Origin: Yimella lutea
GTDB lineage: Bacteria > Actinomycetota > Actinomycetes > Actinomycetales > Dermatophilaceae
Length of the DNA stretch: 64,000 nt
Reading direction: 5' to 3'
Assembly (NCBI RefSeq): GCF_006715095.1
Contig: NZ_VFMO01000001.1
Span: forward strand, 3,348,001 to 3,412,000
The position numbers and the translations under genes are program-made. Shown piece after piece: positions 33,000 through 41,746 of the stretch. Every line of letters starts with the position of its first letter. The stretch's first letter is position 1. The notes beneath the pieces were generated by a model, which worked only from the letters and a program-made list of their open reading frames with translations, was not told where the DNA came from and did no database searches.

Positions 33000-35479
33000 C
33001 GACCGAACCGCTGCAGCGAGGCGAGTGCCTCGTCGAGTTCGGCGGTGCCGTCGACGATGGCTCGTCGGACGTTTGCAGTCATGCGCCCGGATCGCAACGC
33101 TTCCTGCGCGGCGTCCGACGTCGCCTGCTCGGTAACCCCGACCGGGAAAGCGGCAGCCGCGATCTTCTGCGAGGCGAACTCGCCGAGGCGGTCGGCCAAC
33201 TTCGGCAGCACGCGGAAGTAGCGCTCGACGTGAGGACGAACCAGTTCTGACGACGGCGCGACGAAGATGGTCTCTGCGATCGCGAGTGCCTCGTAGTTCG
33301 ACAATGCGGCGTTGGACTCCAACTGGGTCCATGCCCATTCCTTCGCCTCGGGAGTCGGGCGAACAGCCTTGGCCCGCAACGCATTCTGTTCACCGGCCAT
33401 CGTGCGGTCCTGCGCCGCGAACTCGTCGATCGCCGCATCGTCCGCGCGGCCGAGTTGGGCGAGACGGGTCAGTGCGGTCCACCTCACGTCCAGGTCGCCC
33501 GCGAATGCGTCGGGTAGGTCCTCTGCAGCCACCCACCGGCGCAGCAGACCCTCGTCACTCGAGGTCGCTGCCAGCAGACGACCAGGAGTGACCACGCGCT
33601 CCGCGTCGGCCGCACCCAGCGCGACGGTCGCTGCAACCGCGATGCGCTCGGTCGCCTCCTGCCTCTCTGCGTCCGGCAGGAAGTATCCGAGCCTGCGCCG
33701 CACGAGACGAGCCGTCCAGTGCCGCAACGACTCGTTCTCCTCGGTCGGGAACGACGCCTCGAACACCGCCAGCACGGTCTGTGGGTCGACGGTGGACAGG
33801 GCCATGCCGTTGAGCAGGCCGGCCCAGACGACCTGCCTCACCTGCGGGTCTTCGACCTTCGGCAGTTCGTCCGGCATCGCGGCCAGGGTGTTGTCGTCGA
33901 ACACCGGGATCGTCCAGGTGAGGTCGGAGGCGTTCGGCACCAACAGCTTCGGACGCTCCAGCCCGGTCAACGGCGTCTCCTCTCCTGACGTGGCACCGAG
34001 GGTGAAAACCGGTGTGCGCCATACCTCCTTACCGCCGCAGAAACCTGCGATGTCGAGCATGTGCGGTCGGTCCGCCGGGTGCGCTTCGGGCGTCGTGCGC
34101 ACCGCCTCCACCACACCGATCGGGTCACCGTCGACCACGACGGCGATCTCGTCCGTGCCGGCGGTCTCGAGCCAACCCTTGGACCACGCGTCCAGATCGA
34201 CATCGGTGTGCGCGCTGATCGCGTCCAGGAAGTCGGCCAGCGTCGCGTTGCCGTAGGAGTGATCACGCAGGTAGTCGCGCACTCCCCCGACGAATGCGTC
34301 GTCACCGACATACAGCGCGAGCTGACGCAATGCAGAGCACCCCTTCGCGTAGGAGATGCCGTCGAAATTGGTGAGCGCGGAGTCGGTGTCGTCGGCAGCG
34401 TTGCCGGCGATGGGATGGGTAGACGGCGCACGGTCGGCGGCGTAGCCCCAGTTCTTGCGACTGATCCCGAAATCGACCCAGGCGTCGTCGAATTCCGTTG
34501 CTGCGGAGCATGCTCGGTGCGCCATGTACTCGGCGAACGACTCGTTGAGCCACAGATCGTCCCACCACTTCATGCTCACCAGGTCGCCGAACCACATGTG
34601 TGCCATCTCGTGCAGGATCGTGTTGCTGCGTTGCATGATCTCGGCGCGACCGACAGAACCGCGGAAGATGTACTGGTCGCGGAAGGTCACGCAGCCGGGG
34701 TTCTCCATCGCGCCGGCATTGAACTCGGGCACGAAGAACTGGTGGTACTCGCCCCACGGGTAGTCGATGCCGAAGAGGTCCTCGAAGTAGTCCAGCCCCT
34801 GCTTGGTCACATCCAGCATCTGCGGGGCATGACGACGCAGGTCCTGCCCGAGCGAGGCTCGGGCGTGCAACGCGAGCGGAATGCCGCGGTGCTCATCACG
34901 CACCGTCTCGTAGGGTCCGGCGCAGATCGTGAAGAAGTACGTCGCCAAAGGCTTGGACGTCTCGAACTCCCAGCGACCAGGGGATGTCTGCTTCGCGGCG
35001 CTGTTACCGGCGACCACCCAGTCCTGCGGCGCGGTGACCGTCAGGTCGTAGGCGGCCTTCAGGTCGGGTTGGTCGAAGCAGGGAAAGATCTGCGGTGCCG
35101 CGTCCAGGAACGACATCCCGTACACGTACGCCTTCTCGTCCGCCGGGTCGACCGCACGGTGCAGACCCTGACCGTCGCGGGTATAGGCCATGCGAGCGGT
35201 GACCGAGAGTTCGTTGGCATGCTGCAGCTGGGTGAGGGTGAGCCGGCCGTCCGAGATCGCGGATGGGTGAATATCGTTGCCGTTCAGCGTGATCGACTCG
35301 ACCGACACTGCCTTGAGATCGATGAACGTGGACGCGCCTGGTTCGCTGCATGAGAAGCGGACGACGGTGCGAGACCCGAACTCGGTGTCACCGAGCGTGA
35401 GGTCGAGGTCAACGGTGTAGGAGATGCCGGCGATCAGCCGGGCGCGTTCGACCGCTTCGGTCTGCAACAGGATGGCCAT
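32996..35479 (-). CDS. pepN: Aminopeptidase N (M1 family)
   Basis: An 827-residue zinc aminopeptidase of the actinobacterial/ERAP-like form. Substrate-anchoring GAMENPG lies near residue 255 and the zinc site HEMAHMWFGD near 288, with NESFAEYMA carrying the third ligand. The C-terminal ERAP1-like helical domain fills residues from about 510. It removes N-terminal residues from peptides in the cytosol. The serine-hydrolase gene follows by overlap. Confidence 0.96.
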   Translation of the reverse strand: MAILLQTEAVERARLIAGISYTVDLDLTLGDTEFGSRTVVRFSCSEPGASTFIDLKAVSVESITLNGNDIHPSAISDGRLTLTQLQHANELSVTARMAYTRDGQGLHRAVDPADEKAYVYGMSFLDAAPQIFPCFDQPDLKAAYDLTVTAPQDWVVAGNSAAKQTSPGRWEFETSKPLATYFFTICAGPYETVRDEHRGIPLALHARASLGQDLRRHAPQMLDVTKQGLDYFEDLFGIDYPWGEYHQFFVPEFNAGAMENPGCVTFRDQYIFRGSVGRAEIMQRSNTILHEMAHMWFGDLVSMKWWDDLWLNESFAEYMAHRACSAATEFDDAWVDFGISRKNWGYAADRAPSTHPIAGNAADDTDSALTNFDGISYAKGCSALRQLALYVGDDAFVGGVRDYLRDHSYGNATLADFLDAISAHTDVDLDAWSKGWLETAGTDEIAVVVDGDPIGVVEAVRTTPEAHPADRPHMLDIAGFCGGKEVWRTPVFTLGATSGEETPLTGLERPKLLVPNASDLTWTIPVFDDNTLAAMPDELPKVEDPQVRQVVWAGLLNGMALSTVDPQTVLAVFEASFPTEENESLRHWTARLVRRRLGYFLPDAERQEATERIAVAATVALGAADAERVVTPGRLLAATSSDEGLLRRWVAAEDLPDAFAGDLDVRWTALTRLAQLGRADDAAIDEFAAQDRTMAGEQNALRAKAVRPTPEAKEWAWTQLESNAALSNYEALAIAETIFVAPSSELVRPHVERYFRVLPKLADRLGEFASQKIAAAAFPVGVTEQATSDAAQEALRSGRMTANVRRAIVDGTAELDEALASLQRFGR

Positions 35480-35513
35480 ACGCCCACTCTGCCAGGCGAC
35501 CCGATGCTCGTTC

Positions 35514-36321
35514 TCAGGCCTGCCGCTGTCTCAGAGCCTCGTGCAGCACGATCGAACCGGCAACTGCTGCGTTCAACGAACTCGTGCCTCCGACCATCGG
35601 GATGCTGACCACCTGATCGCACGCCTCGCGCCAAGCGTGGCTGATGCCGCGGGTCTCGTTGCCCACGACCAGCAGTGTCGGTCCGGTGAGGTCGACCGCG
35701 CGCAGATCCTGCTCGCCGCCCTCGTCCGTGGCCAGCACTCGCCATGAATCGGACTGTCCGGCAATCCAGTTCAGAACCACGTCGGCCGAATCGAGCCGGA
35801 CGGTCGGGGATGTTGAAGCACGAACCCGTGGACGCACGCACTGCCTTCGGGTCGTACGGGTCGGTGGCGTGCCCGGTGACGATCAGACCGGTCGCACCGA
35901 AGGCGTCCATAGACCGTTGCAGGGTGCCGATGTTGCCTGGTTGCGTCGGCCGGTCGAACACGACGAGCAGCGGATCGGGTGCGCGGAGTCGGTCGAGATC
36001 GTCCGGCGGCATTGCGACCACCGCGACGAGTTCCGGTGCGGTGTCGGCACGGTCGCCAAGTTCGCGCACCATGTCGGCGGGCATCTCGACCCGCTGACAG
36101 GACGCCTCGTCCCACACCCGCGCCGCCCACTTCGATCGGTGCCCGTCGTTCGGGCGGATGAGCGCGAGCAGCTCCCAGCCGCCATCGATCGCGAGCGTGA
36201 TCGGCCGCACCCCATGTACCAGGAACTGGGCCTGACGATGCCGCTTGGTGCGGTTGGTCAGCAACGCCTGCCACTGCTGGAAGGTCGCATTTCGGGTGTG
36301 GATCCGGGTCGGCGCGCTCAC
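35514..36321 (-). pseudogene. SpoU/TrmH family RNA methyltransferase, frameshifted
   Basis: Starts at GTG 36321, with TACCGT 6 nt upstream. The first frame covers the N-terminal substrate domain (RNATFQQWQALLTNRTKRHRQ) and the SPOUT domain to VFDRPTQPGNIGTLQRS and KAVRASTGSCFNIP. The rest is in the next frame: TVRLDSADVVLNWIAG, then LLVVGNETRGIS and SIPMVGGTSSLNAAVAGSIVLHEAL, the SAM-binding knot. Removing one base from the GGGG run at 35806-35809 (plus strand) restores one reading frame with a smooth join (FNIPTVRLDS). The enzyme would 2'-O-methylate rRNA or tRNA. Real mutation and sequencing error cannot be told apart here. Confidence 0.85.
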
Positions 36322-36353
36322 CCGGTCACGGTATCCACAACCGCTGTGGACGC

Positions 36354-36390
36354 ACGGACGCCGCCGTGGTCGAGCCACGACGGCGTCCGT
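36354..36390. terminator. Hairpin between the 5'-nucleotidase and the methyltransferase gene
   Basis: 16-bp arms with one G-T pair (36354-36369, 36375-36390), 5-nt loop. It lies 59 nt beyond the 5'-nucleotidase stop. The TTTT tract lies on the plus-strand side. Confidence 0.6.
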
Positions 36391-36449
36391 TTTCGACGTC
36401 CTCGGGAAGCGGTCGCTGTTACGACCGGTTCCCTGGACTACGGGCGTAG

Positions 36450-38693
36450 TCAGCTCAGGCGACGTCCGAGCACCCAGGCTCCGGCGAGGAGCATCGCGAA
36501 CAGCGCACCGGCACCGGCGAACAGACCGCCGTTGCTCGATGACGATCCGCCGCTCTGGTCACCGTCGGTCACGACGGGCGGGCCGGTCACGGTGCTGGTC
36601 GGCGTGCTGGTCGGCGTGCTGGTCGGGGTGCCGGTGGGCGAAGCCGTCGGCGACTCGGTGCCGGTGGGCGAAGCCGTCGGCGACTCGGTGCCGGTGGGCG
36701 AAGCCGTCGGGGTCGACGTCGGGCTCGGCTGGTCCGCGGCCACCACGGTGACCGGCATGGTGACGGTCGTGCCGGTCTGCGCGGCCTTGACGAAGAGCTG
36801 CTGTGCTCCGGTCATCGCGTCGGCCGGGATCTTGACAGTGATCGTCGCGGTCTCGTTACGCGTGGGGAACGGGGGCGCCGTGGTCAGCACCTTCTGCACC
36901 GGGAAAGTGCCGAGCGACTGGGTGCCCAGGAAGACCTCGACCTCGGTCGTGGTCGGGGCACCCGCGCTGGTCATGTCGAGCCCGGACACCGTGAACGTGA
37001 CCTCTTCACCCTGGGTGACCGCCTTCGGCTGGTTTTCGACGGCCACACCGTTCTTGGCGAACGAGGGGCTTGCGGGGTTGTGGTCCTTGAACCATTCGAC
37101 GAACAGCGACTGGTCGATCAGGCCGGAGTCCTTACGCGTCGCGTCTGCCGCCTCGAACGCGGTGAAGTTGTCACCACCGCCGACCAGGAAGGAGTTGGAC
37201 GCGACCGTGTAGGTCTTGCCCATGTCGAGGGGCTGCCCGTCGACAGTGACCGAGGTGATCCGCGAACCGGCGGCCGCGCTCGGGTCGTAGGTGTAGGTGG
37301 CGTTCTTGCTCAGTCCGAGCTTGAGGAACGCACGCGAACTGCCCTCGGGCTGCCACTGCTGCTCCAGCACCTGCTTGAACTGCGCGCCGGTGACCTCGAT
37401 GGTCTGCACCGTGTTGTTGAACGGCATGATCGCCGCGACATCGGCATAGGTGACCGTGCCGTCGGTGCCGTACTTCAGGTCGGCACGCACGCCGCCGGGG
37501 TTCATCACACCGATCTCGACACCGCCGGGGCGACCCGGCTTGTTGATCGAGTCGACGTACGACTGGGCAATGAGGTTCGACAGGGTCGACTCGCGCAAGC
37601 GGTCGTCGCGGCTGCCGTCCGGCTTGAGGGCCGTGGTGATGTCGGCGGTGATCTTGCCGACCGGCTGCTTGCCGATGACATCGGCGCGCGCATTGGCGTT
37701 GTCGACGATCGTGGCGGCGGACCGGTAACGAGCGTCGGCCTCACAGGCCGCAGTGGGCGCGGTGACCTCGCGGTTGGTCACGGAGTACTGGGTGACCTTC
37801 TTGGTGGTCGGGTCAAAACCGAGTTGCAGCACACCGAGGTGGGAGGCGTAGTAGTCGGTCTGGATGACCGGGCGCGTGCCGCCACCGGGAGCGGGTGCGT
37901 CCCAGGCGTAGATCTGGTGGGTGTGACCGGTGAAGATCGCGTCCACGCTCGCAGCGGTCCCGTTCACGATCTTGGCGAAGATTCCACCCCGCGCAGTCTG
38001 CGAGGCGAGGGTGGCGTCCCCGCCCCCGGCGGCGCCCTCGTGGTACTCGGCGACGACGACGTCCGCCTCACCGTTGGAGGCGTCACCGTCCTTGAGCTGT
38101 GCTGCGGTGCGGTTCACGGCAGCGACCGGGTCGCCGAAGGTGAGACCGCTGATGCCGTCGCCGGCGACCAGCGACGGGACGTCGGAGGTGACCGCGCCGA
38201 CGACGCCCACCTTCACGCCGTTCACATCGATCACCTTGTACGCCGGCAGCGCCGGGGTGGTGGTGCCCGCGCGGTAGACGTTCGCTCCGAGGTAGGTCCA
38301 GTTCGCACGCGCCTGGACGCGTCCGGTGAGGTCGGCGAAGCCCTTGTCGAACTCGTGGTTTCCGACGGCCGACGCCTTCAGGTCGAGCGCGTTCAGGTAG
38401 TCGATCGCCGGCACGTCGTTCTGCGAAGCGGACGCGAACGGCGTACCGCCGACGTTGTCACCGGCCGACAGGAACGTCGCCCCGAGTTCGTTCTGCGCTG
38501 TGGTGACGGTGCAGGCGAAGTCCTTGGTGAAGTGACCGTGGAAGTCGTTGGTGTTGAGCAGGCTGATCTTGGTGAGATTCGGGCTGATCGGGCCGTCGCC
38601 GACGTTCGTCGCGGCGAGGGCCGAGGGCGATGCGGCGAACGACGCGGCGAGCGCGACGGTCGCGGCAGCACCGAGCAGGCGGGCTGACTGCAT
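36450..38693 (-). CDS. Secreted, membrane-anchored 5'-nucleotidase/metallophosphoesterase
   Basis: A 747-residue exported protein. A signal peptide covers residues 1-28 (LLGAAATVALAASFAAS, ASALA-type cleavage). The metallophosphoesterase domain has NDFHGH, GDNVGG, GNHEFD and TGHTHQ; the nucleotide-binding domain shows NPGGVR, IMPFNNTVQTIEVTG and GGGDNFTAF. A beta-sandwich follows, then a Thr/Pro/Ser-rich linker with repeated TGTESPTASP units, and a C-terminal transmembrane anchor. There is no LPxTG. UshA/NadN-like enzymes hydrolyse extracellular nucleotides or NAD to recover nucleosides and phosphate. ATG 38693 begins the signal peptide. Confidence 0.92.
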   Translation of the reverse strand: MQSARLLGAAATVALAASFAASPSALAATNVGDGPISPNLTKISLLNTNDFHGHFTKDFACTVTTAQNELGATFLSAGDNVGGTPFASASQNDVPAIDYLNALDLKASAVGNHEFDKGFADLTGRVQARANWTYLGANVYRAGTTTPALPAYKVIDVNGVKVGVVGAVTSDVPSLVAGDGISGLTFGDPVAAVNRTAAQLKDGDASNGEADVVVAEYHEGAAGGGDATLASQTARGGIFAKIVNGTAASVDAIFTGHTHQIYAWDAPAPGGGTRPVIQTDYYASHLGVLQLGFDPTTKKVTQYSVTNREVTAPTAACEADARYRSAATIVDNANARADVIGKQPVGKITADITTALKPDGSRDDRLRESTLSNLIAQSYVDSINKPGRPGGVEIGVMNPGGVRADLKYGTDGTVTYADVAAIMPFNNTVQTIEVTGAQFKQVLEQQWQPEGSSRAFLKLGLSKNATYTYDPSAAAGSRITSVTVDGQPLDMGKTYTVASNSFLVGGGDNFTAFEAADATRKDSGLIDQSLFVEWFKDHNPASPSFAKNGVAVENQPKAVTQGEEVTFTVSGLDMTSAGAPTTTEVEVFLGTQSLGTFPVQKVLTTAPPFPTRNETATITVKIPADAMTGAQQLFVKAAQTGTTVTMPVTVVAADQPSPTSTPTASPTGTESPTASPTGTESPTASPTGTPTSTPTSTPTSTVTGPPVVTDGDQSGGSSSSNGGLFAGAGALFAMLLAGAWVLGRRLS

Positions 38694-38857
38694 GGAAGGA
38701 GCTCCCTGACGGTTCGGGGATGCGCCGCTGCACGGCCATCTCCAGCACGGACCGACTTCGGCTCGAGGGCCAGTCTGCACCTCACCGCCCGCCACGTCGA
38801 CTGTTGTGACACAGCGTTATACGAACGTCCTTCGAGAGTTCACCCCGAACGTGCGAC

Positions 38858-39769
38858 TCACAGACCTCGCTGCGCCATCGCCTGCAGTCGGGCGATGCGG
38901 TCGGCGGTCGAGGGGTGGGTCGACATCAGTCGGGACACGTCCTGCGCCCGGAACGGGTTCGCGATCATCATGTGGCTGGCGTTGACGACCTTCGGGGTCG
39001 GGGCCAACGGGGCGCGGGCAACTCCGTGTTCCAGCTTCGCGAGCGCGGACGCAAGCGCGAGCGGGTCGCCGGTGAGTCGGGAGCCGTCCTCGTCCGCGTC
39101 GTACTCGCGAGTGCGGCTGATCGAGAACTGGATGATCATCGCCGCGAACGGCGCGAGGAAGGCCATCAGCAGCATCGCGATGGGGTTCGGACGGTTCTCG
39201 TCGCTGCCACCCAGCGCGCCCGCGAACATCATCATCTGTGCCACGGAGGTGACGATTCCGGCGAGCGCCGCCGCGATGGACGAGGTCAGGATGTCGCGGT
39301 TGTAGACGTGCATCAGTTCATGCCCGAGCACCGCTCGCAGTTCGCGCTCGTCCAGCAGTTCCAGGATGCCCTCGGTGCAGCAGACCGCTGCATTCTTGGG
39401 GTTGCGGCCGGTCGCGAACGCGTTCGGTGCCTGCGTGGGAGAGATGTACAACCGCGGCATCGGCTTGCCTGCGGCGTTGGAGAGTTCGCGGACGATGCGG
39501 TACATCTGCGGCGCCTGGATCTCGCTCACCGGGTAGGCCTGCATCGCGCGCAGGGCCAGCTTGTCGCTGTTCCAGTAGCCGTAGAACGTCGTCGCCACGC
39601 CGATCAGCGCGAACACCCAGATGAACTTGCCGCCACCGATGAGCGATCCGACACCCAGCAGCAGCGCCCAGATGGCGCCGAAGAGCAGGGCCGTCTTCAG
39701 GCCGTTGTAATGCTTGTGCACATCTGGATGAACGTCGCGGACGGTTCGCGTGTTCCATACCGCGTTCAC
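38858..39769 (-). CDS. htpX: Membrane zinc metalloprotease HtpX
   Basis: A 303-residue M48 protease. Two transmembrane helices lie near residues 22-58, the zinc site [11 protein letters not shown] follows, and two further hydrophobic segments lie near 163-210, then [15 protein letters not shown] with the third ligand. HtpX degrades misfolded membrane proteins. GTG 39769 is chosen since the frame upstream runs into ung. Its start lies only 18 bp from the divergent ung start. Confidence 0.94.
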   Translation of the reverse strand: MNAVWNTRTVRDVHPDVHKHYNGLKTALLFGAIWALLLGVGSLIGGGKFIWVFALIGVATTFYGYWNSDKLALRAMQAYPVSEIQAPQMYRIVRELSNAAGKPMPRLYISPTQAPNAFATGRNPKNAAVCCTEGILELLDERELRAVLGHELMHVYNRDILTSSIAAALAGIVTSVAQMMMFAGALGGSDENRPNPIAMLLMAFLAPFAAMIIQFSISRTREYDADEDGSRLTGDPLALASALAKLEHGVARAPLAPTPKVVNASHMMIANPFRAQDVSRLMSTHPSTADRIARLQAMAQRGL

Positions 39770-39787
39770 CGTCGTAGGTTTGTGCTC

Positions 39788-40462
39788 ATGCCCAAGCCGT
39801 TGGCCGAACTCGTCCACCCCAGCTGGGTGCCCAGCCTCACCCCGGCGGCGGACGCGCTGACTGCGTGCGGGGAGTTCCTGCGTGCCGAACTCGCCGCCGG
39901 CCGCGGATACCTTCCGGCGTCGGAGAACGTGCTGCGTGCTTTCTCCGGGCCGATGGACGAGGTGCGCGTACTGATCGTCGGCCAGGACCCGTATCCGACC
40001 CCCGGGCACGCCGTCGGCTTGTCGTTCTCGGTGGCGCCGGACGTCCACCCGATCCCGCGCAGCCTGATGAACATCTACACCGAGCTGGGGTCCGATCTCG
40101 GGGTGCCCAGGCCCTCGACCGGTGACCTGTCGCCGTGGAGCGAGCGCGGGGTGCTGCTGCTCAACCGGGTGCTGACCGTGCGACCGGGCACGCCCGCGAG
40201 TCACCGCGGCAAGGGTTGGGAGACCGTGACCGCCGCCGCGATCAGCGGACTGGTGGAGCGCGGCGGACCGCTGGTCGCGATCCTGTGGGGCCGCGACGCC
40301 CGCAACCTCGCACCGCATCTGGGTGAGGTGCCGTACGTCGAGAGCGCCCACCCGTCCCCGCTGTCGGCCCGATCGGGATTCTTCGGGTCGAAACCGTTCA
40401 GCCGGTGCAACGAGCTGCTGCAGCGCCAGGGCGCCGAACCGATCGATTGGAGTCTCCCGTGA
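39788..40462 (+). CDS. ung: Uracil-DNA glycosylase (family 1)
   Basis: A 224-residue enzyme removing uracil from DNA. Catalytic [18 protein letters not shown] carries the Asp, LLLNRVLTV follows, and [21 protein letters not shown] holds the catalytic His. ATG 39788 has no Shine-Dalgarno site; TAGGTT (39774-39779) lies 8 nt upstream, so translation is probably leaderless. The stop overlaps the next start as GTGA. Confidence 0.96.
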   Translation: MPKPLAELVHPSWVPSLTPAADALTACGEFLRAELAAGRGYLPASENVLRAFSGPMDEVRVLIVGQDPYPTPGHAVGLSFSVAPDVHPIPRSLMNIYTELGSDLGVPRPSTGDLSPWSERGVLLLNRVLTVRPGTPASHRGKGWETVTAAAISGLVERGGPLVAILWGRDARNLAPHLGEVPYVESAHPSPLSARSGFFGSKPFSRCNELLQRQGAEPIDWSLP

Positions 40463-41238
40463 GTTGGCAGCGCTACGTCGCGATCGGCGACAGCTTCACC
40501 GAGGGCATGGTCGATGAGCACCCGGACGACCCCGGCGCCTACGTCGGTTGGGCCGATCGGCTCGCCGCGCAGTTGGCATCCGATGCCCGCCCCAAGGGGC
40601 GACCGTTCGGGTACGCCAACCTCGCCGTGCGTGGCCGGTTGCTCGCCGACGTCGCGGGTCCGCAGTTGGAGGCGGCGCTTGCACTCGAACCCGACCTCGT
40701 GTCGATCGTGGGCGGTGGCAACGACATCCTGCGTCCGAAGGCCGACCTCGACCGCATCGCCGACGAACTCGAAGCAGCCGTCGAACGCATCCGATCGACC
40801 GGAGCCGACGTCCTGATGTGCACGATGGCCAATCCGAAGGGCGCGGCGGTGCTGCGCCGTCTGGCCGGACGCATGGGATCGCACAACGCGAACATCTGGG
40901 GCATCGCACAACGACAGGGCGCGTACGTGATCGACCAGTGGGGGCTTCGTTCCCTACGCGACGCCCGCATGTGGGGCATCGACCGCATCCACCTGTCCAG
41001 CCTGGGCCACGAACGCATTGCCGCACAGGCGTATTGGGCACTCGGCCAACACACCGGTGAACGTGACTGGGCGGTCCCGCTCGACCCCGCTCCCCCACTC
41101 GGCCGTCGCGAGTCGATCGCGGGTCACGCCGCCTGGGCCAAGGAGTACGCGGCGCCATGGGTGCAGCGGCGCCTGCAGGGGCGCAGCTCCGGCGACGAGG
41201 TTCAGCCCAAACGCCCGACGATCACGCCGCTCGACTGA
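40459..41238 (+). CDS. SGNH/GDSL family hydrolase
   Basis: A 259-residue cytosolic hydrolase. Block I is [10 protein letters not shown] with the nucleophile Ser, block [14 protein letters not shown] with the oxyanion Asn, and block [15 protein letters not shown] with Asp/His. It would cleave esters or acyl groups from lipid or carbohydrate. GTG 40459 overlaps the ung stop, so the two are coupled; no functional reason for the pairing is evident. No signal peptide. Confidence 0.9.
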   Translation: MSWQRYVAIGDSFTEGMVDEHPDDPGAYVGWADRLAAQLASDARPKGRPFGYANLAVRGRLLADVAGPQLEAALALEPDLVSIVGGGNDILRPKADLDRIADELEAAVERIRSTGADVLMCTMANPKGAAVLRRLAGRMGSHNANIWGIAQRQGAYVIDQWGLRSLRDARMWGIDRIHLSSLGHERIAAQAYWALGQHTGERDWAVPLDPAPPLGRRESIAGHAAWAKEYAAPWVQRRLQGRSSGDEVQPKRPTITPLD

Positions 41239-41301
41239 GTCCCCGGCGGGGACCTTGGTCCCTGGGTCGACCGGCGAAGCAGGCGTACCGTCGAGAGCAC
41301 G

Positions 41302-41742
41302 ATGTGTACGTATTGCGGGTGTGAGTCGATCACGATCATCGGCCGGTTCATGGATGAACATGTGGCCATCATCAACGCGAACGGCGAGTTGCGCCGGGCC
41401 GTCGAAGCCGCCGACCGCCACGGCATCGAGCGCTCGGCCGACCTGCTCGCCGGACTGCTGTTCCCGCACACCGAAGCCGAGGAGGCCGGCGTCTTCACCG
41501 TGCTGGCCCGCGACGAGGACTTCACCGAGCACATCGAGCACCTGTGTGCCGAACACGACAGCCTGGACGCGCAACTCAAGCGCATCCGCGCCGGCGCCCA
41601 CGACGAGATGCACGCGTTCGAGATCGCTCTGCGAGAACACATCAATCGGGAGGAGAACGGTCTCTTCCCGGCCGCGGCGATCGCGTTCGCCGGCCCGGAG
41701 TGGGACGAGGTCGACGCGCTGACGCCGCCGGCCGCGGTGTGA
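41302..41742 (+). CDS. Hemerythrin (HHE) domain protein
   Basis: A 146-residue four-helix protein. Iron-ligand candidates lie in FMDEHVAI, FPHTEAEEAGVF, HIEHLCAEHDSLD and ALREHINREENGLFP, the His/Glu set of HHE domains that bind a di-iron centre. A short N-terminus with CTYCGC could bind metal. Bacterial hemerythrins sense or scavenge O2 or nitric oxide. The stop lies 4 bp before the copper nitrite reductase-like gene, which suggests a role in handling nitric oxide or protecting that enzyme (inference). Confidence 0.88.
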   Translation: MCTYCGCESITIIGRFMDEHVAIINANGELRRAVEAADRHGIERSADLLAGLLFPHTEAEEAGVFTVLARDEDFTEHIEHLCAEHDSLDAQLKRIRAGAHDEMHAFEIALREHINREENGLFPAAAIAFAGPEWDEVDALTPPAAV

Positions 41743-41746
41743 CGAG

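Noticed and set aside
36601-36711. Regular repeats that might suggest a CRISPR array
   Set aside because: The repeats are contiguous, in frame, and encode a Thr/Pro/Ser-rich linker; there are no unique spacers and no cas genes.
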